Virus record (IMG/VR): IMGVR_UViG_3300020732_000008
Location: 39,933-103,932 of that record
From: a virus
Length of the DNA: 64,000 bases
Reading direction: 5' to 3' (one strand)
Part shown: positions 25,602 to 34,129 of the stretch, piece after piece
How positions within the stretch are numbered: the first letter of the stretch is position 1
Layout of the letters: every line of letters begins with the position of its first letter
Program-made: the position numbers and the translations under genes
The notes under the pieces: model-generated
The model's database searches: none
Told to the model about the DNA's origin: nothing
Seen by the model: the letters and a program-made list of their open reading frames with translations, nothing else

Positions 25602-27287
25602 TTATCTACCAAAGAATGGGGACGCACTTACCTCTACGGTAGGCATAACCATCTCTTGGGTTAATGAGCAGGCTAGGGACAGTGAGTCCACATAGTCATC
25701 ATGGGCATGGGCTTCATCTGGAGCAGCAACCAAGAAGTTAGGGCCCCTATATTGGACCTCAGCGTCTGTCATCTGTTGATAGAAGCGCTTCCAAGTACGT
25801 AACCGACGAGTTTTAGCGTGTGCAGGCCAGGAAATCAACTGACGTTGAATCAATGCCTGTAGATGCTTCCAACGCTTAGATTGTTCCTGTGGGCTAGAAG
25901 ACATGGCTACAACTTCAGCTCTAGGTAGCAAGATCTTTAAACGACCGGCTACAGCATCTCCTACGCCGTTTGTATCCACAGCCACAGCATAGACGTCATA
26001 ACTTTCTAGGAAGTTAACGATCTGGAAGTATTGCTCTTCCCAGTCATCTCCTTGCATCTCTAACCAGTTAAGGACACGGTGGTCGTAGTAACCATATTCA
26101 TCCGGCCTATCCCAGTCAACCCAGACTACAGTAACAACTGTTGAGTCCATCTTACGTGCCGGATCGATACCTACAACAACGGGGGTCTTATGGTGAGACT
26201 TAACAAGCTCTGCAGAAGTATCGCCTAGATCATCCATAGCGGATGAGGTTACGAACATTCCACGTTCCAATAACCACTTACAGTTATATGACATCTGGAA
26301 TTCATCAGATTCTTCACCTAAGCGAAGTTTCTCTTTCTTAATAAACTTCTCATAGTTAGGGTTGTACTTAACTACATCTCTCCAGTCCCACTGGAAATGG
26401 TTCTGACGACCTTTACGGCCTTCGCTTTGACGACGCTTATTAAGCTGGATGGCACGGTAGAAGTTGTTCTTAGAGCTTGTAGGTGTACCAGTTTTAACCA
26501 TAGTAGCGTTGTAATACGCACCCATAGGTGAAATAGACTTGGCAACAATAAAGTCATCTGCTTCTTGACACTCATCAATAATCATGAGATGGAAAGACTT
26601 AGACTCAATCTTAGCTCTTGGGTTAGCGGTCATCATCATTACTGATGATCCGGAGTTCTTAAGTTTAATGTTTCTGGTTACACCGGGTGTTTTAGATACG
26701 CTGTCGTCAATCTCAGCATCACCAAGGATGGCAATAGCATTCTCACTAGTTAACCGTGAAACTGTACGGGAGTACAGGGTTTCAGCCTGTGCTTGTACAG
26801 GGGCAAACATTCCTACCCATAGTCCTTCTCTAAACTTACCCAATAGCTCAGGATACATACGAGCAAGACGTGGAAGAAGAACCATAAGAGTTGCCACGGT
26901 ATCTGCAACGGTTTCAGACTTTCCAGACTGACGAGCAGCTAGAGCAGTAATCTCCTCGCCATCGTTAATGATGACGGACTCAATAATACGTCTAGCTAGT
27001 GGTTTTTGGTAAGGGTGGAGATCGTGCCCAACAAGGAGCACCATAAAGTCCATAACCTTGTCAATAAGCTGTAGTACGAATTCTTTAGAGAGTTCATCTA
27101 ACTCTTCCTCATCTTCTTGATGTAGTTCTTCAAAGTCCTCATCTCCTTCCGATGAGTCCGCCAAAGCCTGTAGCTCTGGAGGTAATAACTCTTCTTCATC
27201 ATCAAAGTCTTCAAACTCAAAGTCATCTCTCACTATGTGTGGTTCTCTCATGGATCGTATTAATAATGGCCATAAGTGCTTCTGCAC
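25602..27287 (-). CDS. terL: Terminase large subunit
   Basis: 561 residues. An unusually acidic N-terminus (residues 20-68, mostly Asp/Glu) precedes the ATPase: LAARQSGKSET near 117 (Walker A), LMIIDECQEADDF near 235 (Walker B/catalytic Glu) and KTGTPTSSKNN (coupling motif). The nuclease half has VVGIDPARKMDST, YAVAVDTNGVGDAV and HAHDDYVDSLSLA, supplying the acidic RNase H-like triad. It packages DNA into the prohead through the portal. The frame starts at a GTG; an ATG 36 bases later (27251) is an alternative that shortens the overlap with the upstream gene. Confidence 0.92.
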   Translation of the reverse strand: MQKHLWPLLIRSMREPHIVRDDFEFEDFDDEEELLPPELQALADSSEGDEDFEELHQEDEEELDELSKEFVLQLIDKVMDFMVLLVGHDLHPYQKPLARRIIESVIINDGEEITALAARQSGKSETVADTVATLMVLLPRLARMYPELLGKFREGLWVGMFAPVQAQAETLYSRTVSRLTSENAIAILGDAEIDDSVSKTPGVTRNIKLKNSGSSVMMMTANPRAKIESKSFHLMIIDECQEADDFIVAKSISPMGAYYNATMVKTGTPTSSKNNFYRAIQLNKRRQSEGRKGRQNHFQWDWRDVVKYNPNYEKFIKKEKLRLGEESDEFQMSYNCKWLLERGMFVTSSAMDDLGDTSAELVKSHHKTPVVVGIDPARKMDSTVVTVVWVDWDRPDEYGYYDHRVLNWLEMQGDDWEEQYFQIVNFLESYDVYAVAVDTNGVGDAVAGRLKILLPRAEVVAMSSSPQEQSKRWKHLQALIQRQLISWPAHAKTRRLRTWKRFYQQMTDAEVQYRGPNFLVAAPDEAHAHDDYVDSLSLACSLTQEMVMPTVEVSASPFFGR

Positions 27288-27462
27288 CTAGTCGTGCCTC
27301 TTCTAGATAGGCTGCTTGTGGATCTCTCTGCCAGGCAGATAAGTTACGACTGGTTGAGTAGACGGCGTTTTCAGACCATCCAAGTAATTCATCAGTAGGT
27401 AGGCGTGAAGCACGCTTCTCTATTCTTGACTTAACTCGTTCATTTCTGTTTCGTCTAAACAT
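27223..27462 (-). CDS. Small protein before terminase, possible small terminase
   Basis: 79 residues, basic N-terminus (MFRRNRNERVKSRIEKRAS) then helical (DELLGWSENAVYSTSRNLSAW; EARLGAEALMAIINTIHER). It overlaps both neighbours, so it is tightly coupled to terminase expression. Size, basic character and position would suit a small terminase subunit or packaging accessory, but there is no diagnostic motif. Confidence 0.65.
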   Translation of the reverse strand: MFRRNRNERVKSRIEKRASRLPTDELLGWSENAVYSTSRNLSAWQRDPQAAYLEEARLGAEALMAIINTIHERTTHSER

Positions 27463-27755
27463 TCAATTTCTCCAGATCGTATAGTTTCCCAGCTAGGATC
27501 ATCTGCTTTTAAACCACGACCGTTAATGGCATAGGTTAAAGCTTGACTCTCAGTATACCCTGTTTTTTTCCATACACCGATGACAAGAGCTTGTTTAGTG
27601 AATGGGAGTCTTACAGAGGTTCCATACCCTCTTCTAAACTCTCCATCTATCTCTTGGCTATAGGCACGCTCCATAAGACCTCTTGGCTTTACTGGGTAAG
27701 TAAGGCGATGAAAATAAATCGGTCCTAAGTCTTTAGTCGTTGCTATAGTGACCAC
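27420..27755 (-). CDS. Hypothetical protein upstream of terminase
   Basis: 111 residues: IYFHRLTYPVKPRGLMERAY, RRGYGTSVRLPFTKQALVIGVWKKTGYTESQALTYAINGRG, and an acidic end (IECLDETEMNELSQE). A helix-turn-helix-like segment (TKQALVIGVWKKTGYTESQALTYAI) could fit DNA binding, which would make it another small-terminase candidate. Family not recognised. Confidence 0.65.
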   Translation of the reverse strand: MVTIATTKDLGPIYFHRLTYPVKPRGLMERAYSQEIDGEFRRGYGTSVRLPFTKQALVIGVWKKTGYTESQALTYAINGRGLKADDPSWETIRSGEIECLDETEMNELSQE

Positions 27756-28500
27756 CCAACCCCTCGTTAAGGATAGGCGCTCTGTAACCGCTCTTTCGGT
27801 ATTCCTTAAACGCCCTATCGTAAGCTTTACTAAACTCTTTTTGTCTCTTCTTTTCAGCCTTCATAGAGGCAAGGTTATATTGAGAAGCCTGTTGGGTTCT
27901 AGCAAGAAGAGCGACCTGTTGACGAATCTCAAGGGGGAAGTCAGAAGTATCTGCTGGACCACGAGGCTTTGCATCGAGGAATGTTGATATGACCTCACCC
28001 TTACTTACGTTAGAGTGAAATAGATCCCACTCGTCCTCATCTACTTCGTAGTAGTTGTAAACAGTGCCATCTCTAAACATAACAGTTAAAACTTGACGTT
28101 GTTTTGAGTATCCAGCTGCAAGAGTTCTTGGTCGTTCTGGATTAGACGTGCTTGTAGGCATTTCATAATCGCCACGACCGAGATCAGCAGGACCATAGAG
28201 TAGCTCTCCATTTAAGCCTGCTTCACCAAATGCAGGAGAAACATAGTAGTCGTTTCCTGAAGTTGCACCATAATTGGCTGCCTTCTCACTGTCGATCGCT
28301 AATTCATCGGCAACATCTAGTGAGTACTCTTCCATAGGCTTATCGATGACATGTCGGCCTTTAATACGTCCAGCAAGTAAATCTGAGGGTATACCCCTGT
28401 TTACAGCTTCTTGATAACGTTCAGTTTCAGTCTTAGGACGGTTCTTATTACGAAGCTGTCGTTCTAACCTACGTTGAAGCTCTTCTTCTCTACTGGCCAC
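27733..28500 (-). CDS. KTSC-domain protein
   Basis: 255 residues. The centre (near 120-175: RTLAAGYSKQRQVLTVMFRDG, VYNYYEVDEDEWDLFHS) matches the KTSC domain, a small RNA/nucleic-acid-linked module found in phages and fused to several enzymes. The N-terminus is a charged helix (MASREEELQRRLERQLRNKN) and the C-terminus is basic and helical. It overlaps the genes on both sides. Function in phages is not known to me. Confidence 0.75.
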   Translation of the reverse strand: MASREEELQRRLERQLRNKNRPKTETERYQEAVNRGIPSDLLAGRIKGRHVIDKPMEEYSLDVADELAIDSEKAANYGATSGNDYYVSPAFGEAGLNGELLYGPADLGRGDYEMPTSTSNPERPRTLAAGYSKQRQVLTVMFRDGTVYNYYEVDEDEWDLFHSNVSKGEVISTFLDAKPRGPADTSDFPLEIRQQVALLARTQQASQYNLASMKAEKKRQKEFSKAYDRAFKEYRKSGYRAPILNEGLGGHYSND

Positions 28501-28753
28501 AGATATGTACTTCTAACTTTGTCTCGGGTAGTTTCTCTCCGCAATCATTGCAGACATACCAACGTAATTCATTAAATTTATTTTGTGCTGTTGAACCTAG
28601 AGGAATGCTAGAACCATCGCCATCATCTTGACGATCGTATTCATGAATAACTTTAGGTTGAGCTAAGACCTCTGGTGGAAATGGACCATTAGGTCTATGT
28701 GCTTTAGAAGGAACTGGATGTCCTTGTTTTGTGACTATTCTCTCAATTCTCAT
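28490..28753 (-). CDS. Small zinc-ribbon protein
   Basis: 87 residues. The C-terminus has CNDCGEKLPETKLEVHIC, a CxxC...HxC arrangement likely to bind one zinc. The N-terminal half is Pro-rich and extended (PSKAHRPNGPFPPEVLAQPK). It overlaps the neighbours by about 11 bases each. Confidence 0.65.
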   Translation of the reverse strand: MRIERIVTKQGHPVPSKAHRPNGPFPPEVLAQPKVIHEYDRQDDGDGSSIPLGSTAQNKFNELRWYVCNDCGEKLPETKLEVHICGQ

Positions 28754-28943
28754 TGGTAGCAGCCTTCTTAGCTGCTGTCTTAGGCTTTTCTTCTTTAGGT
28801 GCGTCTAAACGTGGCAATGTGCCATCTACAGCGTCTTTACGTAAGAACCAGGGGAGATCCATATCACAGAAGATCTGTGGACGTGCTCCACGTGTTTCTA
28901 CCAACCAAATAGCCTCATTTGTACAATTTAAGCATTTTGCCAT
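28743..28943 (-). CDS. Small Cys-containing protein with Lys/Ala tail
   Basis: 66 residues. CLNCTNEAIWLVETRG and FCDMDLPWFLR form a likely three- or four-ligand zinc site, followed by a basic Lys/Ala tail (EEKPKTAAKKAATNEN). It is the first gene of this minus-strand run, facing away from the plus-strand lysozyme-like gene; the 198 bp between them should hold promoters for both, but no clear -35/-10 pair was found. Confidence 0.65.
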   Translation of the reverse strand: MAKCLNCTNEAIWLVETRGARPQIFCDMDLPWFLRKDAVDGTLPRLDAPKEEKPKTAAKKAATNEN

Positions 28944-29141
28944 TTATTTACCTTCCGTCAATGTTGCGAGTAGTCTGTAACTACTGCTAGTCTAATACTA
29001 ATGCAGTAGAGATACAGCATTCATAATCCAGTAAGTATAACGGGGTTGCAAGTAGGTTCGGTAGACATAGACCTTACCGCCGGTTGGCAAGTGACAGTTG
29101 TCCATCGGTCTCAACTTGGCCCTCTAGACCCAGGGGATAAT

Positions 29142-29624
29142 GTGAATTATAGTGCAAAAATTAAGTTATTCAGCGCAGTACTAAGCTGCCTGTTATTTCT
29201 AGGGCACAGTGGTGCCTGGGCATTAAGAGCCCCAATAATTCCAATTAAATATGCAGCGGACTCCTGTAAGCCCGCATTCTTGACCTTAAAGACCTATGAC
29301 AAAGCCTCACTTGTGAGACTACTTGAGTGGGCCGGATTTAAGGGTAGGGCTCTAAATAACGCCATTAATGTCGTTTACCATGAGTCACGTGGAAACACTC
29401 TTGATCACAACACCAATGCTAGGACTGGAGATAACTCTTATGGGTTGTTTCAGATCAACATGCTAGGTGAGATGGGTGTTCAACGTAAGGTTTGGCTAAA
29501 GCTCACCTCATACTCTCAATTATTTGATCCCATTACTAACGTAAGGGTTGCATTTCAATTGAGCAAAGGTGGAAAAGACTTCAGTGACTGGCCTTCTTCG
29601 GACTTAATACCTGCACAGATATAA
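29142..29624 (+). CDS. Secreted lysozyme/transglycosylase-like protein
   Basis: 160 residues from GTG at 29142, chosen because AGGGG lies 6 bases upstream and the next residues form a signal peptide (KIKLFSAVLSCLLFLGHSGAWA). The mature part has an SLT/lysozyme-like core: ALNNAINVVYHESRGNTLDHN (catalytic Glu in HESRG) and GDNSYGLFQINMLGEMG. It should cut peptidoglycan glycan strands outside the membrane. It is the only plus-strand gene in the first 34 kb and carries its own terminator, so it is a separate transcription unit. Confidence 0.8.
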   Translation: MNYSAKIKLFSAVLSCLLFLGHSGAWALRAPIIPIKYAADSCKPAFLTLKTYDKASLVRLLEWAGFKGRALNNAINVVYHESRGNTLDHNTNARTGDNSYGLFQINMLGEMGVQRKVWLKLTSYSQLFDPITNVRVAFQLSKGGKDFSDWPSSDLIPAQI

Positions 29625-29630
29625 CAGAAA

Positions 29631-29655
29631 AGCCCGCCATATGGCGGGCTTTTTT
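29631..29655. terminator. Bidirectional terminator
   Basis: AGCCCGCCAT/ATGGCGGGCT is a perfect 10-bp palindrome flanked by T5 on the plus side and AAAA on the other, between convergent genes ending at 29624 and 29670. Confidence 0.9.
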
Positions 29656-29669
29656 GTTAGTTAGAGCTA

Positions 29670-30353
29670 TTAAGCAAGTGTTACAGCAGAACCGTAGTTT
29701 GCAGTTGTTCCTGCAGCAGGAGTCTGTGTAGCAACGGTAGCAGTTGCACCGAGTGCAGTTGTGGTTGTGAAACCAAGAGCTGAAAGAGCTGCGGCTGCAA
29801 CGGTCTCAGTGTCACCAACAACGTTAGGTACAGCAAGCTGGTAGATGTACTCACGAAGGTTGACTGAAGAACCGATAACGAGATCAGCACCAGCAATTGG
29901 AAGTTCGTACTCAACTGTTCCGTTATTAGCAAGAGTTGCACCTGAAGCGTTATTTTCAGTTGTAACTGTTCCTACAACGAGGCCAGCTGCAACGATCTTA
30001 GTTGATGCTGCTGAAAGTGAAAGACCAACGACTTCTGGAGCTGTTACATAGCCAGCACCTGGCTCTGTTACAGGAGAAGTAAATGCTGGGTATCCGCTTG
30101 TACCTGAAGTTGCAATGCTGTTAATTCCTGGATTTACGTTCCATGTAAGACCATTAAGGTTTACTGTGGTTGGATCTGAAGAAAGCTTTGCAGATGCGAG
30201 AGTTCCGTAGACTGTCCAACCATGATTCTGGGATGGGCTAACAGAAACTGTCTGTGAAGGTGATGTCTGGCGTACATCGTCTGGCTGAATTGGTAGGTTT
30301 CCCCACTCAAATGCAACTTGGACGTTACCAGAGCTATCTACTGGGTTTGTCAT
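29670..30353 (-). CDS. Virion-type protein with two PASTA repeats
   Basis: 227 residues. The N-terminal 105 are Ser/Thr/Pro-rich with SPSQTVSVSPSQNHGW and GLTWNVNPG. Two PASTA-like modules follow: VGLSLSAASTKIVAAGLVVG...IAGADLVIGSSVNL (about 108-167) and VPNVVGDTETVAAAALSALGF...TPAAGTTANYGSAVTL (about 174-226). PASTA domains are best known from kinases and penicillin-binding proteins of Gram-positives, where they bind muropeptides or beta-lactams. Here they may help the virion hold the cell wall; inference. Confidence 0.75.
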   Translation of the reverse strand: MTNPVDSSGNVQVAFEWGNLPIQPDDVRQTSPSQTVSVSPSQNHGWTVYGTLASAKLSSDPTTVNLNGLTWNVNPGINSIATSGTSGYPAFTSPVTEPGAGYVTAPEVVGLSLSAASTKIVAAGLVVGTVTTENNASGATLANNGTVEYELPIAGADLVIGSSVNLREYIYQLAVPNVVGDTETVAAAALSALGFTTTTALGATATVATQTPAAGTTANYGSAVTLA

Positions 30354-30443
30354 TTATTACCTTTTCTCTAGAGAGGTTTAAAGCCCCATGCGCTTAGGGA
30401 CAGGACTAGTTTAAGTTAGCGATACTAGAAACGTCTCGCTTTA

Positions 30444-30587
30444 CTATTCTTCATCATTTCTAGCATTTTTAGTGCTTTGGCTACTTTCGATAGCCTGTTT
30501 ATTAGCTGCAAGCTCTCTACGAGCTTTAGCTTCTTCTTTAGACCAGTCGATGGCTCCGCCACCCTGATTAGGTTGAGGATGTGTCAT
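30444..30587 (-). CDS. Short polar protein
   Basis: 47 residues beginning MTHPQPNQGGGAIDWSKEEA and ending in a charged, Ser/Asn-rich tail. Its start overlaps the stop of the HNH gene by 4 bases, the spacing used throughout this operon, which supports it being translated. A helix with Lys/Glu/Ala is the only visible feature. Confidence 0.55.
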   Translation of the reverse strand: MTHPQPNQGGGAIDWSKEEAKARRELAANKQAIESSQSTKNARNDEE

Positions 30588-30877
30588 TTTTTATGTGCTC
30601 TTCTCTTATTCTCTTTTGCAGTGTTCTTACCGTGCTTTAGAGGTCGGAGATTACTGCTTGAGTCATTATCGTGGTTATTATCTTTGTGATCTACGTCTGT
30701 ATCTCTAGATAGCTTTCCATGCTTCTTTTCGTACTTAGCACGGGCAGCATTCTCGGAAGTGGTGTGCCACTTACCTTTTGAATCTTTATAGTGTTTTACG
30801 ATAATCTTGCGACCACCATTAGCAGCAGAGCCCTTGTACTCTTTACCACCAGCTACTTCTTTTTTCTTAGTAGCCAT
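30584..30877 (-). CDS. HNH endonuclease-like protein
   Basis: 97 residues, very basic. The C-terminus has DTDVDHKDNNHDNDSSSNLRPL followed by KHGKNTAKENKRR, the D-H...N...N-LR core of HNH nucleases. In many phages a small HNH protein assists terminase in DNA packaging; homing activity is the other option. It lies in a run of very basic small proteins on the way to the terminase genes. Confidence 0.7.
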   Translation of the reverse strand: MATKKKEVAGGKEYKGSAANGGRKIIVKHYKDSKGKWHTTSENAARAKYEKKHGKLSRDTDVDHKDNNHDNDSSSNLRPLKHGKNTAKENKRRAHKK

Positions 30878-31041
30878 TATTTGCCCTTATTTTTAGACAT
30901 AGCCATATTGTCTATAAGGTTAGGGTATGGACGACCGGCAGCTTTAGCACGTGCCTTAGCAGCTGACTTCTTCTTAGAAGACAGCTTCTTATGCTTGCCA
31001 CCATCTGGATCTTTCTTATCCCATACTTCTTTCTTAGCCAT
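30877..31041 (-). CDS. Small basic Lys/Ala-rich protein
   Basis: 54 residues with SKKKSAAKARAKAAGRPYPNL and a C-terminal DNMAMSKNKGK. It shares start/stop bases with both neighbours (TAATG at 31041; ATG of the HNH gene at 30877). It is probably nucleic-acid binding or virion-internal by charge alone. Confidence 0.65.
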   Translation of the reverse strand: MAKKEVWDKKDPDGGKHKKLSSKKKSAAKARAKAAGRPYPNLIDNMAMSKNKGK

Positions 31042-31316
31042 TAGCAGTCACAATCCCATGCACGTAGAGATTTATTAATACGGCTGTTTGGATCATTAGC
31101 GGCTTTGCTTCCAGTATTTTTAGCCTTCATACCTTTCATACGGGCACAGAAAGACTTATGACGCTTGTTCTTATGATCTTTGCTAGGAGCCTTTAGATCA
31201 TGTCCCTCTTTCTTAGCAGAGGCACGTCCCTTGGCGTTTAACCCACCATTAGGGTTCTGACCTTCTTTACGTGTCCAAGCAGCAGACTTATGATGCTCTT
31301 TTTTCTTAGTAGTCAT
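31041..31316 (-). CDS. DUF6321-like small basic protein
   Basis: 91 residues: SAAWTRKEGQNPNGGLNAKGR, then KSFCARMKGMKAKN and ANDPNSRINKSLRAWDC. This motif order is that of a small family common in cyanophages and other marine phages (DUF6321 as I recall). Function is unknown. It is highly basic and rich in conserved Gly/Asn, compatible with packing against DNA. Confidence 0.75.
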   Translation of the reverse strand: MTTKKKEHHKSAAWTRKEGQNPNGGLNAKGRASAKKEGHDLKAPSKDHKNKRHKSFCARMKGMKAKNTGSKAANDPNSRINKSLRAWDCDC

Positions 31317-31516
31317 TAAAATAAATCCTTACGACTTTTCTCTGGATGATCTGACGTATTAACGCATGTATGATTGTACGATTCTTTTTTACCAGCACGA
31401 ATAGCTCCGGCACCACCAAGACGGGTTACGTGGTGTGCACAGTCTAGGCACGTCCAAGAGTGACTGGTAAGGCCATTGACCTTACCGTTCACCTTGTATT
31501 CAATGCGCTTAGCCAT
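31316..31516 (-). CDS. Small zinc-finger-like protein
   Basis: 66 residues with WTCLDCAHHVTRLGG and YNHTCVNTSDHPEKS, giving CxxC...HH...HxC ligands for one zinc. Overlaps the next gene by one base. Role unknown. Confidence 0.65.
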   Translation of the reverse strand: MAKRIEYKVNGKVNGLTSHSWTCLDCAHHVTRLGGAGAIRAGKKESYNHTCVNTSDHPEKSRKDLF

Positions 31517-33016
31517 TTATTTTTCTACTGGTGTGAACTTACCTGTTGCACCAGATGTAATCTGATCAACAATATTAGAAGTAGAAGCTCTAACGCCACG
31601 TTGACGCCCTGTACGAGGGGATCTTAAGCGTTGCTGAGCTGGAGCTGCACCAGGAACTGTTGTAGCAGCTACAACTGGACGATCATTAGGGCTCTTCCAG
31701 ATTGAACGGTTGCCCTTTTTCCAGTCTTGAATCATCATAGATGTATAGGTCTTATGATCAATAGCATTGGCTGGAGGAGCTGATGGGACAGCAAATTTAC
31801 GTGTTCCCATATTTGCTCCACCGGCATCACGGCCCAGCTGAGTAATACCAAAGCCCTTTGGATGCCACTTAACTTCTTTAAATCCAGTTTTAACATCGCC
31901 AGTTGGCACGTAAGCTTTTCTGGTTACTTTGCTATCGTAAATCTGAGAAGTTAGGTCTTTATGAACGGTATGAACATTAAGGCCCGTGCTCTTTAACCAA
32001 CCACGTACGTGGCTGATGTCATGGCCGGTGTGGTGTGCGATCTCTGCAATCTTGGTATCAGCAAGTCCCTTATTCTCACGTGCTTCACCTGCGGTATTTT
32101 CACCCAGGTAATAGTTAAGAGAAGGAACCTTTTTCTCAGCTTCAGCTTTAACTTCATTGATTCCATGAATGTGCTCTTGAGCTTCTGCAGGAGTAATGTG
32201 TCCACCACGTAGGGCTGACATTACTTCATGGCGCTTAGCGTTTGATCCCTTACCAATAACCTTGCCACCTTGAGCAGCAAGAGAGTTTCCAGAGGGTCTT
32301 ACGAGCTGATTCTGAGCCTCTAGTGGTGTGAGCTGCTTGTTTTTAAGCTTTTCAATAGTGTTAGGACGATTTACTTCACGTCCTGCAGACATCATCTCTG
32401 AACGTGTCTTAGAGTTAAGGCCTGCTGTCTTTGTCTCTACTGCAGCTTCACGAGCTTTTACACCAAAGTAAACCGTACGACGTGCGTTGGCTTGTTTTCC
32501 TGATCCACCAGGAACAGTGGTCTGTCCAGCGATAGATCCAATATTAGCGACTTTATCTGCAGTAGCTTTTTCACTTGCAATCTTTTCCATGGATTTTCCA
32601 CCCACATCTACAGTTTGATTACCTGTAGCTGTTGTGGTTACTCCTGTTACAAATTTACGACTCTTAGCAACACGTCGTTGCTCTAAACGTTCTGAACGGC
32701 TAAGTGGTACACGAACGTTACCTCCAGCATTAGGAGCAGCAAATCCCTTACTAGGAGTTACTGGCCTCTGACGCTTACCAACAACTCCGGTACGTGCTGG
32801 AGCTCCTCCAGGACCGGTACCTGTAAGAGGTACAGCTGCAGTATTGATTGCAGCATTAGCTCGTTGATTGGGTACGGCGTTACCTGTTGGTGCAGGTGAA
32901 GAAGACCCTGGCAATTCTGAGATCTGTGCATTTAACTCAGAAACTTTACCTGGAGTTAAATCTTCATGAGTTAGATCTGCTCCAGGCTTTCTAAACTGAC
33001 GTCCTTGTGTTGTCAT
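31517..33016 (-). CDS. Long low-complexity basic protein
   Basis: 499 residues, rich in Ala, Lys, Gly, Thr and Arg and mostly predicted disordered. Two ordered islands are visible: a helical pair near 250-285 (AKRHEVMSALRGGHITPAEAQEHIHG; a related 'KNKQLTPLEAQNQL' occurs just before) and a helix-turn-helix-like segment near 320-345 (DTKIAEIAHHTGHDISHVRGWL). Composition suits an internal virion or DNA-binding protein. Not recognised as a known family. Confidence 0.65.
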   Translation of the reverse strand: MTTQGRQFRKPGADLTHEDLTPGKVSELNAQISELPGSSSPAPTGNAVPNQRANAAINTAAVPLTGTGPGGAPARTGVVGKRQRPVTPSKGFAAPNAGGNVRVPLSRSERLEQRRVAKSRKFVTGVTTTATGNQTVDVGGKSMEKIASEKATADKVANIGSIAGQTTVPGGSGKQANARRTVYFGVKAREAAVETKTAGLNSKTRSEMMSAGREVNRPNTIEKLKNKQLTPLEAQNQLVRPSGNSLAAQGGKVIGKGSNAKRHEVMSALRGGHITPAEAQEHIHGINEVKAEAEKKVPSLNYYLGENTAGEARENKGLADTKIAEIAHHTGHDISHVRGWLKSTGLNVHTVHKDLTSQIYDSKVTRKAYVPTGDVKTGFKEVKWHPKGFGITQLGRDAGGANMGTRKFAVPSAPPANAIDHKTYTSMMIQDWKKGNRSIWKSPNDRPVVAATTVPGAAPAQQRLRSPRTGRQRGVRASTSNIVDQITSGATGKFTPVEK

Positions 33017-33681
33017 TATGAGTTACCCAATCCTGCATCGTCTTTTACTTGATCTGAAGTTCCAGAGCTACTAGTAGACGTAATAGGTGATGGTCCACTT
33101 GAAGCCGGAGTTGATGGTGAGCTTCCTTCAGGTGTTGACTGTGTGAAGGTACTTGTTCTACTTCCCATACCAGCGGTTGTTGCTCGTGCAGAGCGAGAAG
33201 CTTTAGATGTGCTAGGGAGTCCTGAAGCAGTATGCATTGCTAGGAATGAATCCATATCACCACCGGAACCGGTGTGACGTTGAAAGGATCGTTGATATCC
33301 TGGGCTCTGCTGTAATGCCATTTCATGAGAGATAGCGTTGTTCTTAACCATAGAAACTGCGGTTTGCTTATTAAGAGGTCCACCACTTGGGTTAGTTCCT
33401 GGCTGTGACGTGCGTAGTGCGGTCCAATCAGCTTCTGTTTTTAAAACAGCTTCTCGGTCCAAACGACGTGCACCAGATACTCTGATGTTCTCGTTAGCTT
33501 GGTGAGTAATTCGATCTCGTCGATTCTGCTCACGGAAAGATTCATTGGCAACCATCTGTCGTTGCCGTGACATACCTAGGGCTGCTTCACCTAGTTTTCC
33601 TAAAATGTTACCTGCAATAGCTCCGCCTCTACTACCCTTTGCTACAGGTAGGTTTACGTTGCCGTTAAAGTTTCTCGCCAT
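33016..33681 (-). CDS. Hypothetical low-complexity protein
   Basis: 221 residues. An N-terminal small hydrophobic helix (GGAIAGNILGKLGEAALGM) precedes an Arg/Gln-rich helical part (SRQRQMVANESFREQNRRDRI) and a Ser/Thr/Pro tail. It overlaps the next downstream gene by one base. Possibly virion-internal; no family recognised. Confidence 0.6.
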   Translation of the reverse strand: MARNFNGNVNLPVAKGSRGGAIAGNILGKLGEAALGMSRQRQMVANESFREQNRRDRITHQANENIRVSGARRLDREAVLKTEADWTALRTSQPGTNPSGGPLNKQTAVSMVKNNAISHEMALQQSPGYQRSFQRHTGSGGDMDSFLAMHTASGLPSTSKASRSARATTAGMGSRTSTFTQSTPEGSSPSTPASSGPSPITSTSSSGTSDQVKDDAGLGNS

Positions 33682-33871
33682 CTAGTTCAGCCTCCGGCTG
33701 GTATATGCGCACTGCCCTCGCATTACGGGAATGTAATACTGACGCATGTTTATTGTAATGATGATTGCAGAAATATAAATCCCCAACACTGAGGTAAATG
33801 TGTACAAATGCTCGTGCAGAGCACGAATCACATTGCTGTCGCTGCGGCCCCTGCGCTTCCAGCTCCACCGG
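33665..33871 (-). CDS. DUF7455-like zinc protein
   Basis: 68 residues from ATG at 33871, preferred over an upstream in-frame start because AAGGA sits 6 bases before it and the size then fits the family. Core: QQCDSCSARAFVHIYLSVGDLYFCNHHYNKHASVL, that is CxxC...CxxH, resembling a small zinc protein (DUF7455) widespread in actinobacteria. This is one of the host-range clues in the window. The upstream gene overlaps it by 44 bases. Confidence 0.75.
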   Translation of the reverse strand, partial: PVELEAQGPQRQQCDSCSARAFVHIYLSVGDLYFCNHHYNKHASVLHSRNARAVRIYQPEAELDGEKL

Positions 33872-34094
33872 CATCAGTTCCTTCGCCAAAGCTTCCATCT
33901 TGATCCCCTGCTCCGGGCATTGACGACCCATTAGCTCCTTCAGATCCGACCATGCCGTCTGGAGAGCCAATGTCCCCACCGAGACCTGAATAGATTAGAT
34001 TGTTGTATGGTTGAACCAGTGGTCCAAAGCTTACGCCGCCTGTGGCAAAGGGCATAGAAGCACCCAAAGTAAACTGGTGCTTATTCTTTTTCAT
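33828..34094 (-). CDS. Glycine-rich hypothetical protein
   Basis: 88 residues. A short ordered N-terminus (NKHQFTLGASMPFATGGVSFGP) is followed by a Gly/Ser/Ala/Asp-rich tail that looks disordered. It precedes and overlaps the DUF7455-like gene. Role unknown. Confidence 0.55.
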   Translation of the reverse strand: MKKNKHQFTLGASMPFATGGVSFGPLVQPYNNLIYSGLGGDIGSPDGMVGSEGANGSSMPGAGDQDGSFGEGTDAGGAGSAGAAATAM

Positions 34095-34129
34095 GTCTTA
34101 TTTTCTCAGACAGAACTTACGCTGTAAGG

